From: Levilactobacillus namurensis
GTDB lineage: Bacteria > Bacillota > Bacilli > Lactobacillales > Lactobacillaceae
Reading direction: 5' to 3'
Length of the DNA stretch: 64,000 nucleotides
Assembly: GCF_032197885.1 (NCBI RefSeq)
Contig: NZ_CP134159.1
Span: forward strand, 434,001-498,000
The notes under the pieces were generated by a model. The model did no database searches. It was not told where the DNA came from and worked only from the letters and a program-made list of their open reading frames with translations. Shown piece by piece: positions 33,748 through 42,370 of this stretch (its first letter is position 1; each line of letters begins with the position of its first letter). The position numbers and the translations under genes were made by a program.

Positions 33748-34284
33748 GTGAATTTAAGTTTTGAAACGATTCAACCCACGGATTTTGACCAAGTCGACCA
33801 GCTGGTGACGGATGCGTTTGCGCCGCTCCCTGAAAGTGACGGTTCCGAGGTTGATTTGATTCATCAACTACGGACCAGTTATGACTACCAGCCTAGTTTT
33901 GAAATGGTGGTCCGGCCGGGCGATGGCAGCATCGTGGGTCACGGCTTGCTGACGCCGGTCACGGTCCGCGGCAACGTCCACACCACCAGTATCTTGGCCT
34001 TGGCGCCGTTAGCTGTTGCACCCGATTGGCAGGGGAACGGCGTCGGGACTCAGCTGATGCAGGAGCTGGAATCCCGGGCCCAGTTGGCGGGGTATCCGGC
34101 CATCAGCGTGGTGGGGGATTCACGGTACTACGGACGGCACGGATACGTGATGGCGGAAGATTTTGCCATCCATAATTCGCTGCACGTGCCGATGGGGAAC
34201 CACCTGATCAAGACCTTACGCGCCGGGGCGTTGGCCCACGTCGGCGGGATGCTGGAATACCCCGCAGCCTTTAACAAATTTTAA
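33748..34284 (+). CDS. GNAT-family N-acetyltransferase
   Basis: 178 residues. The acetyl-CoA motif LAVAPDWQGNGVGTQLM (V/I-x-P-x-x-Q-G-x-G-x-G) is clear, followed by GDSRYYGRHGY, which is typical of a common lactobacillar GNAT group. GTG start after GAGAGGT. The substrate is unknown. A structured leader precedes it and a tyrosine T-box unit follows on the same strand. Confidence 0.85.
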   Translation: MNLSFETIQPTDFDQVDQLVTDAFAPLPESDGSEVDLIHQLRTSYDYQPSFEMVVRPGDGSIVGHGLLTPVTVRGNVHTTSILALAPLAVAPDWQGNGVGTQLMQELESRAQLAGYPAISVVGDSRYYGRHGYVMAEDFAIHNSLHVPMGNHLIKTLRAGALAHVGGMLEYPAAFNKF

Positions 34285-34292
34285 ATTACTGG

Positions 34293-34321
34293 TTGACGGT
34301 GATTTGTGAGCGTGGTAGTAT
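34293..34321 (+). promoter_or_regulatory. Promoter of the T-box/nhaC unit
   Basis: -35 TTGACG (34293-34298), 17-base spacer, -10 TAGTAT (34316-34321). Confidence 0.7.
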
Positions 34322-34337
34322 CTAAGTCAATCAAATA

Positions 34338-34601
34338 AATGAACGCTAAATTCCATTACCAAGTAGCGGATTATCTGGGTGTCAGGAAGTCGGTGGGTGC
34401 TGCGAACCGATCAGGGTAATTACGACGAAATACAGTGGAACGTCCTGGTCCGCCAGGCGGAAAAACTAGAGCCGTTAACTTCTAGAGAGTGGAATAACTG
34501 GACCTTCGGCGTCCGGTCTATTCAAGCTAGGTGGTACCACGGTCCTTAATTCGAGAATCGTCCTTGTTGCAAGTCAAATCTTGCGGCAGGGACGATTTTT
34601 T
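34338..34601 (+). ncRNA. T-box riboswitch, probable tyrosine specifier
   Basis: The base of stem I pairs TTCCA (34351-34355) with TGGAA (34436-34440). The T-box sequence AGGTGGTACCACGG is at 34529-34542. The terminator ATCGTCCTTG/CAGGGACGAT with TTTTTT lies at 34557-34601 and competes with the antiterminator. The codon TAC occurs at 34421 and again at 34431 in the specifier region, so uncharged tRNA-Tyr is the likely ligand by either reading. Confidence 0.88.
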
Positions 34602-34631
34602 ATTAGAGAGAAATTAAGGAGTGTGATTGGT

Positions 34632-36089
34632 ATGAAGCAAGCAACTGAGAAGAAACAATGGCAACCGGTAAAGTTGGGTGAAGCGTTGACGGTCTTACTG
34701 GTGATGTTACTCATCATGGGGACTGGCGTGATCAAGTTTGGGTTGTCTCCGCAGACGCCCGTAATGTTGGTCATCGCGTTGGTCATGCTGTGGGCGCGGG
34801 TCCGCGGCGCAAGTTGGGATACCATTCATGCCGGCATTACGGATGGGGTCAAGACCGGGATTGTGCCATTATTCATCTTTATTTTAATCGGGGTCTTGAT
34901 CGGGGTGTGGATTCAAGCTGGTATCATTCCTTCCATGATGGTCTTCGGCTTCCACATGATCTCTGCAAAATGGTTCGTGCCATCCGTCTTCCTGGTCTGC
35001 GCGATCATCGGGTCATCCATCGGGAGTGCCTTTACCATCATCTCAACGATTGGGATCGCCTTGTTCGGGATGGGGACCACCATGGGGATGAACCCCGCAC
35101 TGGTTGCTGGGGCCATCATTTCCGGATCCATCTTCGGTGATAAGACTTCACCGCTGTCCGATTCCACTAACCTGGCATCGGCCATGGCCGAATCCGACCT
35201 CTTCAGTCACATCAAGAACCTGATGTGGTCCACGATTCCCGCCTTCTTAGTTTCGCTAGTCCTTTACACGATTATCGGGTCCGGGGCCGCTACGGACGCC
35301 GGCATGGGCAAGATTGGCACGACCTTAGCCGTCTTGAACCAGCACTTCACGATTACCTGGTGGGCCGCTTTGCCACTGGTCATCATGCTGGTGTGTGCGT
35401 TGATGAAGGTGCCCGCCATTGCCACGTTGTTCTTAAACATCGGGGTGGCCATCGTGATGATTTTCATTGAACAGCCTAAGACCTCTTTATCTGGTTTGGC
35501 GGCCACGATTGAAAGTGGCTTCGTCTCCAAGACCGGTAACGCCGGCGTCGATGCCTTGCTCTCCCGGGGCGGGGTGGCGTCCATGATGGGTACCGTTTCC
35601 TTAATCATCCTGACGCTTTCCTTAGGGGGCCTGTTGATGAAGTTCGACTTGATCCAGACGGCCATGGCACCGTTAGTGAAGCGGCTGGTTCGTCCGGGTT
35701 CTCTGATCACCTCCGCCATCGTTGCGGGGATCGGGGTCAACGTCTTCGTTGGGGAACAGTACTTATCCGTCATCTTACCAGGGAAGGCGTTCAAGCAGGC
35801 CTTCAATCAACGGGGCTTAGCTAACCTGGCGTTGAGCCGGGTCCTCGAAGATGGTGGGACCGTCATCAACTACTTGATTCCTTGGGGGGTCGCCGGTGCG
35901 TTCGCGGCCAACACCCTGGGCGTCTCCACGTTGGCTTACCTACCATTCTGCTTCTTCAGTCTCTTATCCCCAGTCTTCTCCATCTTAAGTGGGTTCACGG
36001 GAATTGGTCTGAAGCGGCAGAATCCAACGGTCAAGACGACCGCGGCCAGCGAAGTTGTGATGCCGGATCCAGAAGCTTCTGGCCGGTAA
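34632..36089 (+). CDS. nhaC: NhaC-family transporter, likely tyrosine uptake
   Basis: 485 residues, about eleven membrane helices. The NhaC signature is seen in the FGDKTSPLSDSTNLASAMAESDLFSHI region. Such proteins are annotated as Na+/H+ antiporters, but here the gene sits behind a tyrosine-type T-box, and T-boxes control amino-acid genes. So tyrosine transport is the better inference; comparable NhaC genes under Tyr T-boxes are known in Lactobacillales. The start at 34632 follows AAGGAGTG; the upstream in-frame start at 34581 lies inside the T-box terminator. Confidence 0.85.
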   Translation: MKQATEKKQWQPVKLGEALTVLLVMLLIMGTGVIKFGLSPQTPVMLVIALVMLWARVRGASWDTIHAGITDGVKTGIVPLFIFILIGVLIGVWIQAGIIPSMMVFGFHMISAKWFVPSVFLVCAIIGSSIGSAFTIISTIGIALFGMGTTMGMNPALVAGAIISGSIFGDKTSPLSDSTNLASAMAESDLFSHIKNLMWSTIPAFLVSLVLYTIIGSGAATDAGMGKIGTTLAVLNQHFTITWWAALPLVIMLVCALMKVPAIATLFLNIGVAIVMIFIEQPKTSLSGLAATIESGFVSKTGNAGVDALLSRGGVASMMGTVSLIILTLSLGGLLMKFDLIQTAMAPLVKRLVRPGSLITSAIVAGIGVNVFVGEQYLSVILPGKAFKQAFNQRGLANLALSRVLEDGGTVINYLIPWGVAGAFAANTLGVSTLAYLPFCFFSLLSPVFSILSGFTGIGLKRQNPTVKTTAASEVVMPDPEASGR

Positions 36090-36200
36090 ACCAATCCCAT
36101 CCCCGACCACTGTGGGCAGTGAGTTATTGGTAAGTTGGGGACGGTTAAGGATAGTTCCGTCAACCGCCAAGCGTTTTGACGTCATAAGCTGAAATTAATT

Positions 36201-36262
36201 AAAAAAAGTCGCGTTAACGGTTACTTCCAATTACGGAAGAGCTCGTTAACGCGGCCTTTTTT
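36201..36262. terminator. Bidirectional terminator between nhaC and a GNAT gene
   Basis: GCGTTAACG/CGTTAACGC arms enclose a second hairpin (CTTCCaattacGGAAG). A-run on the left and T-run on the right serve both strands. Confidence 0.8.
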
Positions 36263-36266
36263 CGCA

Positions 36267-36749
36267 TTAAAGCTCGTTAACCAGGTCATACCAAGTTTCA
36301 CCGGCATGCTGGGAGGTCGAGACGCCGACGACTTGGTAGCCGTTCTTTTGGTAGAAGGGGATGCGGTCAGCCAAGCAGGTCAGCGCAATGGACTGGCAGT
36401 GGCGTGCGGTGGCCGATTCGGCGAAGGCGCTTAGGAGCCGACTGCCGATGCCACGACCTCGAGCGGTGGGCGCTACGGCGATGGTTAGAATCATCTGGTG
36501 ACCGCCAGTCGGAAGGTTGGTGGGCGCTTGGTCGTACATCCAATCGGCGACCAGGTCGTCAGCGACGATGGGGCCGCAAACGAAGCCTAATAGGGTGTCA
36601 CGCTCTTCGGCCACGAGAAAGGTGTCCGGAAAGGCTTGAATCCGGGCCGCGTAAGCCTCGGGGGTGCCCGCTTCGGCAGCGGTGAATCCGGCGTGTTCAA
36701 TCTCTAGAATCGCGGGTAAATCAGCGGGAACGACTTGACGTAAATGCAT
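36267..36749 (-). CDS. GNAT-family N-acetyltransferase, AANAT-like
   Basis: 160 residues. ILTIAVAPTARGRGIGSRLL is the acetyl-CoA loop, and CLADRIPFYQKNGYQ is the conserved C-terminal part of the group related to arylalkylamine/spermidine acetyltransferases. The start at 36749 is chosen because MHLRQVVPADLPAILEIE is the usual beginning; the ribosome site there is weak. The open frame upstream to 36896 is not typical of the family. Substrate unknown. Confidence 0.78.
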   Translation of the reverse strand: MHLRQVVPADLPAILEIEHAGFTAAEAGTPEAYAARIQAFPDTFLVAEERDTLLGFVCGPIVADDLVADWMYDQAPTNLPTGGHQMILTIAVAPTARGRGIGSRLLSAFAESATARHCQSIALTCLADRIPFYQKNGYQVVGVSTSQHAGETWYDLVNEL

Positions 36750-36915
36750 TAAATCAGCTACTTTCAGGAAATTTGGATTCGAGTTTAGGCCGCGTGAGTG
36801 CCCCGCTTGAAGGGCTAAAGTGTCCCATTCTTTTGTCAGCCATGAATTAAGCAGAAATCCGTAGCTTAGAATACCATGCCATCTCAACACCAACAACGGG
36901 GAATCGGCTGGGCGG

Positions 36916-37260
36916 TCATAGGAAGGGTTTAAAATCCAAGAGCTTATCGCGCTGATGGTCGAGCTTTGGTTGATTCCAACCTTGGACGGAAAAGGTTATT
37001 GAGTCCGGCAAGACTTGAGATTGGGTAACAGCCTCTGGCGAGACTAGCTGGTCATAGTTTAAGTCCAGGGAAAAATCTGCTTCAATTTCCCCCAAAGCAG
37101 CCGCAACGCGAAACGAGGCGGTGACCTTGGTCACGTTGAAGGTCACGGTTGCGTGAGTCACGCTAAACTCGCTCAAGAAATCGGTGGCATTATAACGTTG
37201 ATCAAAATTAAAGAGAACGAGCTTAATGTAAAGAAAGAATAGCTCTTGGTTTGGTTCCAT
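36916..37260 (-). CDS. Conserved-looking protein of unknown function
   Basis: 114 residues, mostly alternating short beta-strand-like stretches (ATVTFNVTKVTASFRVAAAL, ADFSLDLNYDQL) without membrane helices or a signal. TTAGGAG precedes the ATG. It has some resemblance to SecB-like DUF1149 proteins of lactobacilli, but I cannot confirm that. It lies alone between a GNAT gene and the mntH leader. Confidence 0.5.
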   Translation of the reverse strand: MEPNQELFFLYIKLVLFNFDQRYNATDFLSEFSVTHATVTFNVTKVTASFRVAAALGEIEADFSLDLNYDQLVSPEAVTQSQVLPDSITFSVQGWNQPKLDHQRDKLLDFKPFL

Positions 37261-37585
37261 AGTCGATCTCCTAACTGGTATGCGTGATGGTCATCGCGGT
37301 AATGGGGGATTGCCATCAGTGAATCTCCCGATGGCCTTATGCCCACTGTGACCATTAAACCATGGTAATTAAGCAAGGTGGTGGCCAAACGAAAATAGGA
37401 TTTCAATCTAACGAAAATTCGGCGCACGACCAAGCTGGAATGGGGCGATGAGATGGATTTAAGGTGCGGGTTAACGACCTAGTCAGCCGCCGACCAACAT
37501 TCCTACTGAGCTAAGTTCGTAAAGTATGGAAACAACGTGCTTTAAACGCTTATTTAACCATTCGGACTGGCTTTCTTTGTAAACT

Positions 37586-37700
37586 ATGGGCGATTAAGGA
37601 AGGAGTAGAAGTAAGTCAAACAGTTGGACTGATAGTGAGGTGACGAGTCACCGTAACGCTCGTTTCTGAGTGATGCGATCTTTCGCCCATCCCTCAATGG
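37586..37700 (+). ncRNA. Structured leader of the first mntH
   Basis: An 8-bp closing helix ATGGGCGA (37586-37593) / TCGCCCAT (37683-37690) encloses GGAAGGAGTAG and the hairpin GTGAggtgacgaGTCAC (near 37635). The layout recalls the yybP-ykoY manganese riboswitch (purine-rich GGAGTAG after P1), but the match is partial. The ribosome site AAAGGAG follows directly. Confidence 0.3.
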
Positions 37701-37716
37701 AAAGGAGCTTGTCGTG

Positions 37717-39351
37717 ATGCAAGACGAAACCACCGAAAAGAAACATAAATTAATCCAGTACGCCAACGGGCGGTCGCTGGAGGAAATTAACGGGACCGTA
37801 GAAGTGCCGCATGACATTAGTTTCATGAAGGCCCTTTTTATGTACTCTGGACCAGGTGCGTTGGTTGCCGTGGGGTACATGGATCCCGGGAATTGGTCAA
37901 CGTCGATCACTGGGGTGCAAAACTTCCAGTACCTGTTAATGTCTGTCATCTTGATTTCAAGTTTAGTTGCGATGCTGCTGCAGTACATGGCTGCTAAACT
38001 TGGCATCGTGAGTCAAATGGACTTGGCCCAAGCCATTCGGGCGCGGACCAGTAAAGCCCTGGGCATTGTGTTGTGGCTGATGACGGAATTCGCCATCATG
38101 GCCACGGATATTGCGGAAGTTATCGGGGCGGCGATTGCGCTGTACCTGCTCTTCCATATTCCATTAGTCATTGCGGTCTTTATCACCGTCTTTGACGTGT
38201 TGCTGTTACTGTTGCTGACCAAGATTGGGTTCCGAAAGATCGAAGCTATCGTGGTCTGCTTGATTATGGTGATCTTGGTGGTCTTTGCCTACCAGGTCGC
38301 CTTGTCGAACCCGAACTGTGGCGGCGTCTTTGCCGGCTTGATTCCGACGAGTAAGACCTTCGCCCAGTCGCCAACTATCGGGGGCAATAACCCGTTACAG
38401 GGGGCGTTAGGGATCATCGGGGCTACGGTGATGCCACATAACCTGTACCTGCACTCCGCGATTTCTCAAACGCGGAAGATTAACCACCACGACGAAAAGG
38501 ATATCGCTCGGACCGTTAAGTTTGCCAGCTGGGATTCCAACATTCAACTGACCCTGGCGTTCTTCGTTAACGCGTTGCTCCTGATCATGGGGGTCGCGGT
38601 CTTCAAGTCGGGTGCCGTTAAAGATCCTTCCTTCTTCGGCCTGTTCCAGGCGTTGTCGGATACCTCAACCATGAGTAACGGGGTCTTAGCCAGTGTGGCC
38701 AAGACCGGGATCCTGTCCACGCTGTTTGCGGTCGCCCTGTTAGCTTCCGGGCAGAACTCGACCATTACGGGGACGTTGACCGGGCAAGTGATCATGGAAG
38801 GCTTTGTGCACATGCGGATGCCATTGTGGCTACGGCGGTTAGTTACCCGGGTGATCTCCGTGATTCCGGTATTGATTTGCGTGGGGATGACCAGTGGTGA
38901 AAGTGCCATCGACGAACACGTGGCCTTGAACGATTTGATGAACAACTCGCAAGTCTTTCTGGCGTTTGCGCTACCGTTCTCCATGTTGCCGTTATTGATG
39001 ATGACGGACAGTAAGATGGAAATGGGAAAGTTCAAGAATTCCTTGTGGGTCAAGATTCTTGGCTGGATCTCCGTGATTGGGCTGACGTTCTTGAACATGC
39101 AAGGGTTGCCCGACCAAGTCACGGGCTTCTTCGGCGCGAACCCGTCGGCCAGTGAAGTCGCGTTAGCGCACAGCATTGCGGATGCGTTGATTTTGGTTAT
39201 CATTGCGTTGTTAGTCTGGACCATCGTGGAACTCCACCACGGGAATCAACGGTTGGCGAAGCACTTAAAGGCGGAAGGTCAACCATCCGCGGTTGAAGCG
39301 GCCATGGTAGAAGGCGTCGAAAACCATGAAGAGGGAGGCGCGGCGAAATGA
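37717..39351 (+). CDS. mntH: Nramp-family Mn2+/H+ symporter MntH, first copy
   Basis: 544 residues, about eleven helices. The metal-binding motifs YMDPGNWSTSITG (helix 1) and MPHNLYLHS (helix 6) are intact. A hydrophilic N-terminal extension of about 35 residues is shared with the copy at 40183; such MntH proteins are known in hop-tolerant L. brevis (HitA-like). AAAGGAG precedes the ATG, with a GTG one codon upstream. It imports manganese, which lactobacilli accumulate. The stop overlaps the start of the usp gene. Confidence 0.93.
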   Translation: MQDETTEKKHKLIQYANGRSLEEINGTVEVPHDISFMKALFMYSGPGALVAVGYMDPGNWSTSITGVQNFQYLLMSVILISSLVAMLLQYMAAKLGIVSQMDLAQAIRARTSKALGIVLWLMTEFAIMATDIAEVIGAAIALYLLFHIPLVIAVFITVFDVLLLLLLTKIGFRKIEAIVVCLIMVILVVFAYQVALSNPNCGGVFAGLIPTSKTFAQSPTIGGNNPLQGALGIIGATVMPHNLYLHSAISQTRKINHHDEKDIARTVKFASWDSNIQLTLAFFVNALLLIMGVAVFKSGAVKDPSFFGLFQALSDTSTMSNGVLASVAKTGILSTLFAVALLASGQNSTITGTLTGQVIMEGFVHMRMPLWLRRLVTRVISVIPVLICVGMTSGESAIDEHVALNDLMNNSQVFLAFALPFSMLPLLMMTDSKMEMGKFKNSLWVKILGWISVIGLTFLNMQGLPDQVTGFFGANPSASEVALAHSIADALILVIIALLVWTIVELHHGNQRLAKHLKAEGQPSAVEAAMVEGVENHEEGGAAK

Positions 39352-39779
39352 CCACGCAATTTAAGCACATCCTAGTCGGCGTTGATGATTCGCCGGATGC
39401 GTTACTGGCCTTCAAGTACGCGATTCATCAGGCCAGCCAAGACCACGCCGAACTAGATATCGTCTTGGTCTTGGAGAACCAGGCCATCAACGTCTATCAG
39501 GCGCTGACGAAGGACTTTATTCACGGCAAACGTGAGGAACTGGAACGTCACATCCAAGGGTATGCGCACCAGGCAATAGCTGCGGGGGTGCACCCCGTCC
39601 ACACTATCGTGGTCGAAGGGGAACCCGGTGAAGCCATTGTGGGGGATGTGATTCCCCAGATTCACCCGGACCTGTTGATCGTGGGGTCGCGAGCCAAGAA
39701 GGGCGTCAGTCGCCACTTCGGGAGCCAAGCGGCCTACATGGCTAAGTACGCTCCGATTTCGGTGTTAGTGGTTCGGTAA
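39348..39779 (+). CDS. Universal stress protein, coupled to first mntH
   Basis: 143 residues. HILVGVDDSPDALLAFKYAI opens the Usp fold, and GSRAKKGVSRHFGSQAAYM holds the ATP-binding loop. The ATGA overlap with mntH implies translational coupling. The same pair is repeated at 40183-42263, and the two Usp proteins are close paralogues. A functional link between metal uptake and stress signalling is inferred from this repeated pairing only. Confidence 0.9.
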   Translation: MTTQFKHILVGVDDSPDALLAFKYAIHQASQDHAELDIVLVLENQAINVYQALTKDFIHGKREELERHIQGYAHQAIAAGVHPVHTIVVEGEPGEAIVGDVIPQIHPDLLIVGSRAKKGVSRHFGSQAAYMAKYAPISVLVVR

Positions 39780-39793
39780 AAAAGGACATGATG

Positions 39794-39834
39794 AAAGGAA
39801 TCTGCGCCTTAACCGGGTGGCAGGTTCCTTTTTT
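39794..39834 (+). terminator. Terminator after the first mntH-usp pair
   Basis: Stem AAAGGAAtCTGCgCC/GGGtGGCAGgTTCCTTT and TTTTTT. Confidence 0.8.
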
Positions 39835-39856
39835 GTTGCACCCAAAACACGATAGA

Positions 39857-39886
39857 TTAGGGTTACCTAATCTAAGGGTAACCTAG
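39857..39886. promoter_or_regulatory. Tandem MntR/DtxR-like palindromes
   Basis: TTAGGGTTACCTAA (39857-39870) is a 14-bp near-palindrome of the TTAGGnnnnCCTAA type seen for DtxR/MntR repressors. CTAAGGGTAACCTAG (39872-39886) is a second, diverged copy beside it. They lie about 200 bases upstream of the recognised promoter, so another promoter may exist. The remaining bases to 40090 hold only a hairpin (CCCCC...GGGGG near 40056-40077). Confidence 0.45.
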
Positions 39887-40093
39887 CGCTAACTTACTTG
39901 GAGAATAATTGGGGGATTAAAATTTTTATTCAAATATTTTTAATCGGTAAAATTAGGGCTCATAACACCGTAGAAATTGAGGACTTGGAATGCGGTAATA
40001 GCCACAAAGAAACCGGTTTCTAAAAAGTGAACCAATCGTTAACTTCAACTTCTTGTTCCCCCGAATAAAGTTTAGGGGGCTCTAAAAAAGTCT

Positions 40094-40121
40094 TTGCATG
40101 TGATTAGAATTAATGTACAAT
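40094..40121 (+). promoter_or_regulatory. Promoter of the second mntH-usp pair
   Basis: -35 TTGCAT (40094-40099), 16-base spacer, -10 TACAAT (40116-40121). Confidence 0.65.
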
Positions 40122-40182
40122 GAGGTCGTTGTTTAGTTCTAAAACACTTTACAAACTTCTAAGGAGAGAGGAGTTTTTTTAC

Positions 40183-41802
40183 GTGGCAGATAACACAGTA
40201 AAAAAGCATAAGTTGATCCAATACGCCAACGGGCGGTCACTCCAAGAGATCAACGGTACGGTAAAGGTTCCGCGCAACATCAGTTTCTGGAAGGCATTAT
40301 TCATGTATTCTGGTCCTGGTGCCCTGGTCGCGGTGGGGTACATGGATCCCGGGAACTGGTCAACGTCGATTACCGGTGGTCAGAATTTCCAATACTTATT
40401 GATGTCTGTTATCTTGATTTCAAGTTTAGTTGCGATGTTATTGCAATACATGGCGGCCAAACTTGGTATCGTGAGTCAGATGGATTTAGCCCAAGCGATT
40501 CGGGCACGGACTAGTAAACCCCTGGGAATTGTCCTATGGATCATGACGGAATTAGCCATCATGGCCACGGATATTGCCGAAGTTATTGGGGCTGCGATTG
40601 CCTTGTACTTATTATTCGATATTCCGTTGGTTATCTCGGTCTTCATTACGGTCTTCGATGTTTTGCTTTTGCTATTATTGACCAAGATCGGGTTCCGGAA
40701 GATCGAAGCCATCGTGGTCTGCTTGATCATGGTGATCCTGGTGGTCTTTGCTTACCAAGTTGCGTTGTCCAACCCTGACTGGGGTGGCGTCATCAAGGGC
40801 TTAGTGCCTAGCGCCGCTACTTTCTCAGACGGTCCAGTCATCGGGGGTAACAGCCCGTTGCAAGGTGCCTTAGGGATTATCGGGGCGACGGTTATGCCGC
40901 ATAACCTGTACCTGCACTCCGCGATTTCACAAACGCGGGAAATCGACCACAGCGATAAGAGCGACATTGCCCGGACGGTGCGGTTCGCGAGCTGGGATTC
41001 CAACATCCAGTTGACGTTGGCCTTCTTCGTGAACGCCTTGCTGTTGATCATGGGAGTTGCGGTCTTCAAGTCTGGTTCCGTTAAGGACCCATCCTTCTTC
41101 GGTTTGTTCCAAGCATTATCTGATACTTCAACCATGAGTAACGGGGTCTTAGCCGGCGTGGCCAAGACGGGGATCTTATCCACGTTGTTCGCCGTTGCCT
41201 TGTTAGCTTCTGGTCAAAACTCCACCATTACGGGGACGTTGACCGGGCAAGTTATCATGGAAGGGTTCGTTCACATGCGGATGCCGCTATGGTTACGGCG
41301 TCTGGTAACCCGGTTGATTTCTGTGATTCCAGTTTTGATTTGTGTCACCATGTTCAGTGGCAAGAGTGCGATTGAAGAGCACACGGCCTTGAACGATTTG
41401 ATGAACAATTCGCAAGTCTTCCTGGCGTTTGCCCTGCCGTTCTCCATGCTGCCGTTATTGATGATGACGGATAGTAAGATGGAAATGGGTGAGTTCAAGA
41501 ACTCGCTATGGGTCAAGATTTTAGGTTGGATTTCCGTCATTGGGTTGACCTTCTTGAACATGAAGGGCTTACCGGATCAGATTGCGGCGTTCTTTGGGAC
41601 GAACCCAACGGCCGCACAGACAGAAACGGCGAACATTATTGCGTACCTCTTGATTGCTGCCATCATGGCCCTGTTAGTCTGGACCATCTGGGAATTGCAC
41701 TTAGGTAACCAGCGATTAGCCAAGCACCTGGAATCCGAGGGTGTTGCTTCAGCTGTCGATGCTGTCCAGATTGACGGCATTGACAACCAAGAAGCTGAAT
41801 AG
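40183..41802 (+). CDS. mntH: Nramp-family Mn2+/H+ symporter MntH, second copy
   Basis: 539 residues, highly similar to the first copy along its whole length, with YMDPGNWSTSITG and MPHNLYLHS intact. The GTG at 40183 is preferred: it follows GAGAGGAG and matches the start of the first copy; the frame is open to 40120 but that part covers the promoter. It has its own promoter and possible MntR sites, so the two copies are probably regulated differently. It is followed after 29 bases by its usp partner. Confidence 0.93.
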   Translation: MADNTVKKHKLIQYANGRSLQEINGTVKVPRNISFWKALFMYSGPGALVAVGYMDPGNWSTSITGGQNFQYLLMSVILISSLVAMLLQYMAAKLGIVSQMDLAQAIRARTSKPLGIVLWIMTELAIMATDIAEVIGAAIALYLLFDIPLVISVFITVFDVLLLLLLTKIGFRKIEAIVVCLIMVILVVFAYQVALSNPDWGGVIKGLVPSAATFSDGPVIGGNSPLQGALGIIGATVMPHNLYLHSAISQTREIDHSDKSDIARTVRFASWDSNIQLTLAFFVNALLLIMGVAVFKSGSVKDPSFFGLFQALSDTSTMSNGVLAGVAKTGILSTLFAVALLASGQNSTITGTLTGQVIMEGFVHMRMPLWLRRLVTRLISVIPVLICVTMFSGKSAIEEHTALNDLMNNSQVFLAFALPFSMLPLLMMTDSKMEMGEFKNSLWVKILGWISVIGLTFLNMKGLPDQIAAFFGTNPTAAQTETANIIAYLLIAAIMALLVWTIWELHLGNQRLAKHLESEGVASAVDAVQIDGIDNQEAE

Positions 41803-41831
41803 AGACGAACACACTTTAAAGGGGAGATTAG

Positions 41832-42263
41832 ATGGCAACCAAGTTTGATCGAATCCTAGTGGGAGTCGACGATTCCGCCGATGCTTTACTAGCCTTTGAC
41901 TACGCACTGCATCAAGCCAAGCGAGACGATTCAGAACTCTACATCGTGTCGGTCTTGGAAGAAAATGACGTCAACATTTACCAGGCCTTGGACGATGACT
42001 TCGTTCACGGCAAACGCGATACGCTGGCCCAGCACCTGCAAGGGTACGCGGAGAAAGCGCAGAACGCGGGGATTAGTAAGGTTCACACGTTGGTCGCGGA
42101 GGGGAAACCGGCGGACACCATCGTTCGCGATGTGATTCCGCACGTTCAACCAGATTTGTTAATCATCGGATCAGAATCCAAGAAGGGCGTTAGTCGTCAC
42201 TTCGGGAGCCAAGCCGCTTACATGGCCAAATATGCGCCGATTTCGGTTTTGGTGATTCGTTAA
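41832..42263 (+). CDS. Universal stress protein, paired with second mntH
   Basis: 143 residues, close paralogue of the protein at 39348 with the same opening (RILVGVDDSADALLAFDYAL) and the same C-terminal block KKGVSRHFGSQAAYMAKYAP. GGGGAG precedes the ATG. Here the genes do not overlap, unlike the first pair. Confidence 0.9.
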   Translation: MATKFDRILVGVDDSADALLAFDYALHQAKRDDSELYIVSVLEENDVNIYQALDDDFVHGKRDTLAQHLQGYAEKAQNAGISKVHTLVAEGKPADTIVRDVIPHVQPDLLIIGSESKKGVSRHFGSQAAYMAKYAPISVLVIR

Positions 42264-42283
42264 AAACTGCATAACAAACACTT

Positions 42284-42333
42284 GTGGCGGTCTAAGCCAT
42301 GTCCAGATGGGCATGGTTTAGGCCGCCATTTTT
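42284..42333 (+). terminator. Terminator after the second mntH-usp pair
   Basis: Long stem TGGCGGtCTAAgCCATG/CATGGtTTAGgCCGCCA with TTTTT. Confidence 0.85.
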
Positions 42334-42370
42334 GGATCAAGTAATGGGGAACGTCTGGAGGAGACCTTGA

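Noticed and set aside
34581..34631. Upstream in-frame start for the NhaC protein
   Set aside because: It lies in the T-box terminator stem; AAGGAGTG before 34632 defines the start.
38544..39224. 226-codon minus-strand frame opposite mntH
   Set aside because: Shadow of a conserved Nramp gene; the same shadow occurs opposite the second mntH copy.
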